In this document: positions 6,104 through 11,260 of the stretch, piece by piece
Layout of the letters: the number at the start of each line of letters is the position of its first letter
Position numbering within the stretch: the stretch's first letter is position 1
DNA from: an uncultured Collinsella sp.
Lineage (GTDB): Bacteria > Actinomycetota > Coriobacteriia > Coriobacteriales > Coriobacteriaceae
Length of the DNA stretch: 11,260 bases
Direction of reading: 5' to 3'
Assembly (NCBI GenBank): GCA_900759435.1
Contig: CAAEVD010000148.1
Coordinates: 1 to 11,260 of the forward strand
Notes under the pieces: generated by a model
The model's database searches: none
The model's input: only the letters and a program-made list of their open reading frames with translations
Told to the model about the DNA's origin: nothing
Program-made: the position numbers and the translations under genes

Positions 6104-6937
6104 TTAGCGGATGATGGTCGCGCCGGTCTTGTGCGAAACATAGACAGCGGCCTTGTTGATCGCGACGTTGATGAGGATATAGATGACCGCGATTACCAGG
6201 TAGACCGACACGAGAGCGTCGTAGTTGGTAATGAGCACGCGGGCGTTTTGCATGAGGTCGGGGTAGCTCACCACATAGGCGACGGTGGTGTCCTTGACCA
6301 CGACCACAAGCTGCGAAATCAACGACGGAATGATAAATCGAATAGCCTGCGGCAATACGATTTTAAAGGTGATTTTAGCCTTGGAGAGACCGAGCGCCTG
6401 GGCGGCTTCGACCTGGCCGCGCGGCACGGCGTTGACGCCGGCGCGGAAGATCTCGGCAAGTACGCCGGCCGCAGCGAGCGCGACGGGAAGCGTGAGCATC
6501 CAAAACGACGGCAGCGCGATCTTGTACTGGGGCAGCACCAAAAAGAAGAAGTAGATGAACAGCAGGCTCGGCACGCCGCGGAAGAAATCGGTGAGCACGC
6601 GGCAGACCAGCTGCAGCGGCTTAATATCGCTCGTGCGGCCGAGCATAAGGGCTAAGCCCAGCACCAGCGCAATGACGCCGGCGGTGAGTGCGACTTTAAC
6701 GGTGCCCTCAAAGCCGGCAAGCAGGAACTTCCAGGTGGTGAGGTGCGTAAAGAAATACCAGTAGTGGACCGAAAGCTGGCCGGTCACATAAAAGCGCTGC
6801 AGTACCAGGACGACGAGTGCGGCCACGGCAACGAGCGAAATGGCGGTGCCGATGCGAATCTTGGCGAGCATCTTGGGGCCGGGAGCCTCGTAGAGCGCAT
6901 CGCGCATGGTAAGTGCAGGGGAGGAATGCTTGTTCAT
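6104..6937 (-). CDS. polar amino-acid ABC importer permease, second (HisM/GlnP family)
   Basis: A 277-residue membrane protein. The EAA loop that contacts the ATPase is at residues 161-198 (AEIFRAGVNAVPRGQVEAAQ onward, ending KIVLPQA), and FFRGVPSLLFIYF at 118-130 is the family's FRG/NxP signature. A cytoplasmic N-terminus of about 28 residues leads into a first membrane segment at about 29-47, and a long stretch before the core brings the protein above the usual 220 residues, as in GluD-type glutamate permeases of actinobacteria. The start codon overlaps the stop of the preceding permease gene (ATGA at 6937-6934), so the two are translationally coupled and probably form a heterodimer. Confidence 0.92.
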   Translation of the reverse strand: MNKHSSPALTMRDALYEAPGPKMLAKIRIGTAISLVAVAALVVLVLQRFYVTGQLSVHYWYFFTHLTTWKFLLAGFEGTVKVALTAGVIALVLGLALMLGRTSDIKPLQLVCRVLTDFFRGVPSLLFIYFFFLVLPQYKIALPSFWMLTLPVALAAAGVLAEIFRAGVNAVPRGQVEAAQALGLSKAKITFKIVLPQAIRFIIPSLISQLVVVVKDTTVAYVVSYPDLMQNARVLITNYDALVSVYLVIAVIYILINVAINKAAVYVSHKTGATIIR

Positions 6938-7593
6938 CGGAGGATCCTCACCTTCTTATCGATATAGTTGCCAATGTGGCTCACCACAAAGGCCGTGCCC
7001 AGGTAGCCGATCGCCGAGATAAAGAACGCGGCGACGCCGCCGAGCGAACGCGTGTTGATATAGCTCACCACGCCGGTGAGCTCTTGCGGCTTAAGCGGCA
7101 CCTGACTGCCGAGCGCGGTGGTAAGCATGACGGCGATAAAGAGGTTGGTCATGGGCAGCACGCTCGAGCGCAGTGCCTGCGGAATCACGATTTTGGCGAG
7201 GATGCGGTTAAAGCTCATGCCCAGCGAGCGGGCGGCTTCCACCTGGCCGACGCCGACGGTGTTGATACCGCTCATAAAGTTCTCGGAACCAAAGGCCGAG
7301 CCCAAAAGGACCGTAGCGACGATAACGCAGGTGCGGTAGGGCAGGACGACCTTGAGCGGCGGCAGCGCATAGACGACGATGATGAGCAGCGCGATGCCGG
7401 GGATGTTACGGAAGACCTGGACATACAGGTCGCCAAAGACGCGCAGCGGCTTGAGCGGCGACACGCGCATCACGGTGACGGCGACAGCCAGGACCATGGC
7501 GATGGCAAACGACTCAAGCGTCATGCCCCAGGTCGCTAGCAGCGCGTCGATATAGTTCTGGCCATAGAGCGACCAGAGTTCGGAGAGACTCAT
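6934..7593 (-). CDS. polar amino-acid ABC importer permease, first (GlnP/GluC family)
   Basis: A 219-residue permease of the HisM/GlnP family, near the typical length. The EAA loop is at about 103-140 (SENFMSGINTVGVGQVEAAR onward, ending KIVIPQA), and the family signature VFRNIPGIALLIIV is at 60-73. The N-terminus, LYGQNYIDALLATWGMTLES, matches the entry to the first membrane segment in this family. A strong ribosome site, AGGAGGT at 7604-7598, precedes the ATG. It follows the binding-protein gene after a 138-bp gap that contains an attenuator-like hairpin, so it is probably made in smaller amount than the binding protein. It forms the membrane channel with the 277-residue permease. Confidence 0.93.
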   Translation of the reverse strand: MSLSELWSLYGQNYIDALLATWGMTLESFAIAMVLAVAVTVMRVSPLKPLRVFGDLYVQVFRNIPGIALLIIVVYALPPLKVVLPYRTCVIVATVLLGSAFGSENFMSGINTVGVGQVEAARSLGMSFNRILAKIVIPQALRSSVLPMTNLFIAVMLTTALGSQVPLKPQELTGVVSYINTRSLGGVAAFFISAIGYLGTAFVVSHIGNYIDKKVRILR

Positions 7594-7610
7594 GCGGACC
7601 TCCTGCCGAT

Positions 7611-7643
7611 AAGGAAAGGGGCTCCCGTGTGTACGGAAGCCCC
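7611..7643 (-). terminator. attenuator-type terminator between binding protein and permease genes
   Basis: An 11-position stem with one mismatch (7618-7628 with 7633-7643, GGGGCT against AGCCCC at the base) has a 4-nt loop and, read on the - strand, is followed by TTTCCTT. It lies between the end of the lipoprotein gene and the ribosome site of the first permease. Partial termination here would give more binding protein than permease, a common arrangement in ABC importer operons. Confidence 0.75.
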
Positions 7644-7731
7644 GACAACTCAGTGAGGAAACAGTTTACCGCAATAAAGCGCATCATGCGTTTCCATATG
7701 GTTTCGTTGCGGCCGTTACCAGGCTTGCTGC

Positions 7732-8727
7732 CTAGGCGCCGATCTCGGGCAGCTCGGGAACATTGGTGTCGCCCGTACGGTCGCCGATGCAGATCTGCCA
7801 CAGCTCGGTCCAGGTGCCATCGTCCTCAATCTTCTTAAGGAAGTCGTTGACAAAGGCGACACCGTCGGAATCGAGCGGCAGGCCAATGCCATAGGGCTCC
7901 TTGCTGCCGAAGGGCTTGCCGGCGATCTTGTACTTGCCGGGCTCGCGGACCAGGGCGCTCTGCTGCATGTTGTTATCGATGACGTAGGCGTCAACGCGGC
8001 CCTGCTGGAGTGCTTGACGGGCCTCCTCGTCGGTCTTGAACTCCTGTTGGCTGGCCTTGGGGGCGAACTCCTCCAGGATGGCGGGGCCGTTGGAGCCGGA
8101 CTGGACGGCGACGTTCTTGTCGGCCAGGTCGTCGACGCTCTTGACGTCGTCGTTATCGGCGAGTACCAGGATGGCCTGCTGGGTGTAGTAGTAGGGGCCG
8201 GCGAAGGAGACGAGCTTCTTGCGTTCGTCAGTGATGGTGTAGGTGGCAAAGACAGCGTCGACCTGGCCGTTCTGCAGGACGGACTCGCGCGTGTCCGAGG
8301 TCACCTGGGTGATCTCGACCTTGTTCTCGCCCAGGATGTAGTTGGACAGAAGCTGCGCGATACCGGCATCGAAGCCGCGGGTCTGACCGTCTTTCTCGTT
8401 GAGGAGGGAGAAGAGCGTGGAGGTCTGAACGCCACCGATCTTAAAGACGCCGGCGTCCTTGACGGCCGTCGCCCAGGTGCTGGCGGCGATGGCGTCGTCA
8501 TCGGCCTTGGGGCCGTTGTCGACGAGCTTGTCGAATGCCTTGGCATCGAGCGTGGCGGAAACCTCGGTATCCTCGGAGCCCTTGGGGGAGCCGGCGGCGG
8601 AACCCTTGTCGGCCTCGGCGCTGGTGTCAGAGCAGCCGGCAAGACCAAGGCCGGCGACGGTTGCGAAGGTGGCGGCAACGAAGCCGCGGCGGTCGAGAAC
8701 GACCTGCTGGGAGAGGTTCTTGCTCAT
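7732..8727 (-). CDS. amino-acid ABC importer substrate-binding lipoprotein (SBP family 3)
   Basis: A 331-residue extracellular lipoprotein. The signal peptide is residues 1-31 with the lipobox LAGC and lipidated Cys32; it contains RR at 13-14 in DRRGFV, so export may be through Tat rather than Sec. A linker rich in Ser, Gly, Ala and Glu (about 33-60) leads to the binding domain. Family 3 motifs are GFDAGIAQLL, QVTSDTRESVLQNGQVDAVF, TYTITDERKKLVSFAGPYYY and PYGIGLP. The arginine in the TRE segment is the usual ligand carboxylate contact in this family. It is the first gene of a four-gene importer operon, with a clear promoter at 8771-8800 and GAAAGGTG before the ATG. Glutamate/glutamine is the likely ligand by similarity to GluB-type proteins; this is not proven. 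Confidence 0.92.
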   Translation of the reverse strand: MSKNLSQQVVLDRRGFVAATFATVAGLGLAGCSDTSAEADKGSAAGSPKGSEDTEVSATLDAKAFDKLVDNGPKADDDAIAASTWATAVKDAGVFKIGGVQTSTLFSLLNEKDGQTRGFDAGIAQLLSNYILGENKVEITQVTSDTRESVLQNGQVDAVFATYTITDERKKLVSFAGPYYYTQQAILVLADNDDVKSVDDLADKNVAVQSGSNGPAILEEFAPKASQQEFKTDEEARQALQQGRVDAYVIDNNMQQSALVREPGKYKIAGKPFGSKEPYGIGLPLDSDGVAFVNDFLKKIEDDGTWTELWQICIGDRTGDTNVPELPEIGA

Positions 8728-8770
8728 GGTAGAACACCTTTCTCAATAAAATCCCTAGCGGTTGAGTAGA

Positions 8771-8800
8771 GTTATACCCTATCCCGCTCAAATGGGTCAA
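8771..8800 (-). promoter_or_regulatory. sigma-70-type promoter of the amino-acid import operon
   Basis: On the - strand, TTGACC (8800-8795) and TATAAC (8776-8771) are separated by 18 nt. Both are 5-of-6 matches to consensus. Transcription would start near 8764, giving a leader of about 37 nt before the lipoprotein start codon. Confidence 0.75.
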
Positions 8801-8951
8801 CATGAAATAACTCAGAAACATACTTGCCTTATGGGTTATTCTACCTTCCAAAAAGGGATAGGTTTATTTTGGCAGGTTTTATCTGGGCAAACGCCGATTA
8901 TTGCAGCTGAGATAGCGCTTTGCAGACGACGTGGTCGCTCACAGCGGTCGC

Positions 8952-8957
8952 TATAAT
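8952..8957 (+). promoter_or_regulatory. -10 box of the alcohol dehydrogenase gene
   Basis: A perfect TATAAT lies 39 bp before the start codon at 8997. No good -35 box stands 16-18 nt upstream (ACGTGG at 8929-8934 is poor), so an activator or a non-standard contact may be needed. The heptamer GGTCGCT occurs twice just upstream, at 8933-8939 and 8946-8952. Confidence 0.55.
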
Positions 8958-8996
8958 GGCGGCAACGCGACGCATATATAAGTAAGGAGATCGCGT

Positions 8997-10199
8997 ATGA
9001 ACGGTTATTCGTTTTTTGCACCGACCAAGGTGTTGTTTGGCGCGGGCAAGCTGAGCGAGCTGGGCGCGCAGAAGCTACCCGGCACCAAAGCGCTCATCGT
9101 TACCACCGGCGGCAACTCGGTCAAGCGCTTTGGATACCTGAAGCGCGTGGAGGCGGAGCTCGACCGCGTCGGCGTGGCGCACGAGCTGTTCGACCGTATT
9201 GAGCCCAATCCCTTGCGCGAGACCGTCAACGCTGGTGGCTGGATGGCGCGTACCCATGGCTGTGATTTTGTACTGGCGCTTGGCGGCGGTTCGGTCATGG
9301 ACGGCAGCAAGGGCATCTGCGCGGTGGCGGCCAACCCGCATGCCGATACCGAAGGTAACGAGTGTCCCGGTGACATTTGGGACTTTGTGAATGGTGGCAC
9401 CGCGCTCGGCCTGCCGATCCCTAACGATCCGCTGCCGCTTGTTTGCGTGACCACCACGGCGGGTACCGGCTCCGAGGTCGATGCGGGCGGTGTCCTGTCC
9501 TGCGAGGACAATGACGAGAAGCTTCGTCTGGGCGATCAGCGCCTGTTCCCGGTGCTTTCGATCGTTGATCCCGAGCTCATGGTGAGCGTCCCGGCGCGCC
9601 TGACCGCCTATCAGGGATTCGACGCCCTGTTCCATTGCGTTGAGTGCTATGTGTCGAACACCAACACGCCCATGGGCGACATGGTTTGCCGTGAAGGCAT
9701 CCGGCGTGCTGCCATGGCGCTGCCTACGTGCGTCAATAATGGCGATGACCTGGAGGCGCGCTCGAGCCTTGCGTTTGCCAACACGCTCGGCGGTTACGCC
9801 ATGGATGCCTCGGGCACCACGGGCTCGCACGGTCTTGAGCACGGCATGAGCGCGCATCATCACGACCTGCCGCACGGTGCCGGTCTCATTATGATCGCCC
9901 GTGCCTATCACACGTGGATGATCGATCACGGTGCCGCACCCGAGCGCTACATCGACATGGCGCGTCTGATGGGTACTGCCGCCGCGGATGATCCGCACGA
10001 TTTTGTGGTTGAGCTAACGCGCCTGATGGAGGCTTGCCATGTGGCAGACCTCGCCATGAGCGAGTGGGGGATTACAGTCGAAGAGCTGCCGGCCATTGCG
10101 CACAACGCTCTGACGACCAACGGCGTCCTGTTTAGCCACGACCCCGTAACACTGACCGACCCCGACGTCGTCGAGATTCTCAAGCTAAGCTACCGCTAA
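8997..10199 (+). CDS. iron-containing alcohol dehydrogenase (group III, butanol-dehydrogenase-like)
   Basis: A 400-residue NAD(P)-dependent dehydrogenase of the iron-containing family, at the normal length. The dinucleotide-binding motif GGGSVMDGSK is at 96-105. The four metal ligands can be placed by family comparison: Asp209 and His213 in GFDALFH, His278 in SHGLEHGMSAHHHD and His293 in LPHGAGL. TTTAGTGSEVD at 152-162 is another family block. It interconverts an alcohol and its aldehyde or ketone, usually to dispose of reductant during fermentation. AAGGAG at 8984-8989 precedes the ATG by 7 nt, so the start is secure. The gene stands alone, divergent from the amino-acid operon, and is followed by the repeat array. 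The substrate cannot be told from sequence; physiological alternatives include butanol, propanediol or glycerol-type substrates. Confidence 0.92.
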   Translation: MNGYSFFAPTKVLFGAGKLSELGAQKLPGTKALIVTTGGNSVKRFGYLKRVEAELDRVGVAHELFDRIEPNPLRETVNAGGWMARTHGCDFVLALGGGSVMDGSKGICAVAANPHADTEGNECPGDIWDFVNGGTALGLPIPNDPLPLVCVTTTAGTGSEVDAGGVLSCEDNDEKLRLGDQRLFPVLSIVDPELMVSVPARLTAYQGFDALFHCVECYVSNTNTPMGDMVCREGIRRAAMALPTCVNNGDDLEARSSLAFANTLGGYAMDASGTTGSHGLEHGMSAHHHDLPHGAGLIMIARAYHTWMIDHGAAPERYIDMARLMGTAAADDPHDFVVELTRLMEACHVADLAMSEWGITVEELPAIAHNALTTNGVLFSHDPVTLTDPDVVEILKLSYR

Positions 10200-10215
10200 T
10201 TGCCTTGCTGCTTTG

Positions 10216-10430
10216 TCTCGATCTGTAACATCTGCAGCCGTTTTTGCCGAGCAATTGTTACAGATCGAGATTTTATCTTCAGGGGAATTCGAATGTCTCG
10301 ATCTGTAACAGGTGGACGAGGAAATGGGTTCTAACTGTTGCAGATCGAGATTTTCTTCTTAGGGGGATTTGAATGTCTCAATCTGTAACAGTTAGACGGG
10401 AATTCGGGCCCTAGATGTTACAGATTGAGA
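10216..10430. repeat. alternating-orientation 15-nt repeat array forming three tandem hairpins
   Basis: Six 15-nt arms start at 10216, 10256, 10296, 10336, 10376 and 10416, exactly 40 nt apart, alternating TCTCGATCTGTAACA and its complement TGTTACAGATCGAGA. Every gap is exactly 25 nt. The result is three hairpins (10216-10270, 10296-10350, 10376-10430) with an 80-bp period. The gaps between hairpins (10271-10295, 10351-10375) agree at 19 of 25 positions, while the three loops differ. The third hairpin has a G-C to A-T exchange in both arms that preserves pairing; the second has one change that becomes a G-U pair. Hairpins 1 and 2 are followed by TTTT and T-rich sequence, so the array might terminate the dehydrogenase transcript, but a 25-nt loop is unusual. 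It does not match a CRISPR array. Identity unknown. Confidence 0.9.
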
Positions 10431-10448
10431 TAATCGCGTCGCGAAAAT

Positions 10449-10488
10449 AAAAACCTCCGCAGGGGTGCTCCCCTTGCGGAGGTTTTTT
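10449..10488. terminator. bidirectional intrinsic terminator
   Basis: Arms AAAAACCTCCGCAGGGG (10449-10465) and the complementary segment 10470-10487 pair along their length with a single bulged T at 10474 and a 4-nt loop. The + strand ends in TTTTTT; the - strand ends in TTTTTATTTT. It terminates the DXS-like gene, whose TAA stop (10489-10487) lies within the stem base, and can also stop + strand transcripts from the dehydrogenase side. Confidence 0.92.
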
Positions 10489-11260
10489 ACTCGTTGAGTA
10501 GCCTTACGGCTTCGGTGGCCATGTTCTCGACCGTCATGCCGGATTGCGCCAACAGCTCGTTGGGATCATAGCGGTCGGGAAAGCCCTTGGCGATGCCAAA
10601 GGTGCGCGTGCGCACTGGCGTGCAGGCCAAGTGGCACGCGACGCGCTCGCCCCAGCCGCCGTCCAAGATGCCGTCCTCGAGGGTGACGACAACGCGATGC
10701 TCGGCGGCAAGGCTGTCGAGGAACTCGCGGTCGAGCTCGGTTGCAAAGCGCGGGTTGACGAGCGTGGCCTCGATGCCGTACTCGGCGGTCAGACGGTTTG
10801 CCACGCGCTCGCCCAGCTCAAAGAAATCGCCGAGCGCGAGCACTGCTACGTCGCGACCCTGGCGCACCACGTTGTAGCGAACGGCGCTGTAGTCGGTGTC
10901 TTCGGCAGGCGCAAGGTCGGGACGGCTCACCAGGCCAATACCAGGCACACGAATCGCCACGGGATGCTCGCGGTGGTCGAGCGACCAGCTCAGCATGGAC
11001 AGATATTCCTCCATGCAGGCCGGCGCCAAGTAGTGCATGTTGGGAAGACCGCCCAGCATGGAAATATCAAAGAACGAAAGGTGCGTCTCGGACGTGGTGC
11101 CAAAGATCGACGCACCAAACACCAAAATGGTTGCCGGGGCGTCGTTGAGGCACAGGTCGTGCCACAGCTCGTCGTAGGCGCGCTGCAAAAACGTGCCGTA
11201 CACACCAAAGACTGGCTTGGCGCCCGAGCGCGCAAGCGCGGTGGCAAAGGTCACGGCGTG
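10487..11260 (-). CDS. DXS-like transketolase-family enzyme, C-terminal part
   Basis: The gene enters at the right window edge and ends with TAA at 10489-10487; about 257 residues are visible. The segment AVTFATALARSGAKPVFGVY followed by TFLQRAYDELWHDLCL matches the pyrimidine-binding domain of 1-deoxy-D-xylulose-5-phosphate synthase, and NPRFATELD plus VVVTLEDGILDGGWGERV match its C-terminal transketolase domain. DXS joins pyruvate and glyceraldehyde 3-phosphate in the first step of the MEP isoprenoid pathway, using thiamine diphosphate. However, the stretch that usually reads DRAGLVGADGPTH is FGASIFGTTSETH here, and the usual RYPRG is RVPGIG, so residues linked to glyceraldehyde-phosphate binding appear replaced. 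It may be a DXS paralogue with another acceptor. The thiamine-diphosphate-binding N-terminal domain is outside the window. The GTG at 11254-11252 is an internal codon, not the start. Confidence 0.75.
   Translation of the reverse strand, partial: HAVTFATALARSGAKPVFGVYGTFLQRAYDELWHDLCLNDAPATILVFGASIFGTTSETHLSFFDISMLGGLPNMHYLAPACMEEYLSMLSWSLDHREHPVAIRVPGIGLVSRPDLAPAEDTDYSAVRYNVVRQGRDVAVLALGDFFELGERVANRLTAEYGIEATLVNPRFATELDREFLDSLAAEHRVVVTLEDGILDGGWGERVACHLACTPVRTRTFGIAKGFPDRYDPNELLAQSGMTVENMATEAVRLLNE

Noticed and set aside
6913..7539. 208-codon open frame on the + strand
   Set aside because: It is antisense to the first permease gene, highly charged with Arg, Asp and His, and matches no known family pattern.
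8014..8769. 251-codon open frame on the + strand
   Set aside because: It is antisense to the binding lipoprotein and its low-complexity Gly/Val/Leu composition is a mirror of that gene's codon usage.
9075..9998. 307-codon open frame on the - strand
   Set aside because: It lies fully within and opposite to the alcohol dehydrogenase gene, whose motifs are intact.
10216..10430. CRISPR array
   Set aside because: The repeats are only 15 nt, alternate in orientation, and two of the five gaps resemble each other closely. No cas gene is nearby.

Overview
The window looks like chromosome from a high-GC Gram-positive gut bacterium, most probably a Coriobacteriia member such as Collinsella. This is inferred from gene style, a GC content of about 60% or more in most genes, and lipoprotein and amino-acid ABC-operon layout. 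No rRNA, tRNA, transposase or integrase was seen, so the genus is not proven.

Layout. (1) Positions 1-640, + strand: the C-terminal end of an HD-GYP domain protein (probable cyclic-di-GMP phosphodiesterase or related hydrolase) and a stand-alone HPt phosphotransfer protein. (2) Positions 641-870: a perfect 18-bp inverted repeat with a 28-nt loop, then a dyad operator-like site. (3) Positions 871-4296, + strand: a GC-poorer cassette with a DUF2975 membrane protein, a Cro/CI-type (YozG-like) regulator, an intrinsic terminator, a promoter, and a three-gene ABC-2 exporter (ATPase plus two permeases). A 17-bp motif upstream of the DUF2975/regulator pair recurs in inverse orientation inside the exporter promoter, so the regulator probably controls both units. 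(4) Positions 4335-4372: a convergent hairpin terminator. (5) Positions 8727 down to 4406, - strand: a polar amino-acid import operon made of a lipoprotein binding protein, an intercistronic attenuator hairpin, two HisM/GlnP-type permeases and a GlnQ-type ATPase, followed by a class I glutamine-amidotransferase-like peptidase C26 (gamma-glutamyl-GABA hydrolase family). (6) Positions 8997-10199, + strand: an iron-containing alcohol dehydrogenase. (7) Positions 10216-10430: a highly regular repeat array. (8) Positions 10449-10488: a bidirectional terminator. (9) Positions 10487-11260, - strand: the C-terminal part of a DXS-like transketolase-family enzyme, cut by the window end.

The amino-acid operon and the C26 peptidase fit one job: uptake of glutamate, glutamine or a gamma-glutamyl compound, then hydrolysis. 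The DUF2975/HTH/ABC cassette looks like a self-regulated export or resistance module of unknown substrate.

The most unusual object is the array at 10216-10430. Six copies of a 15-nt arm alternate in orientation at exactly 40-nt steps, separated by five 25-nt gaps. They form three hairpins with 80-bp period and contain one compensatory base-pair change. I cannot assign it to a known repeat class.
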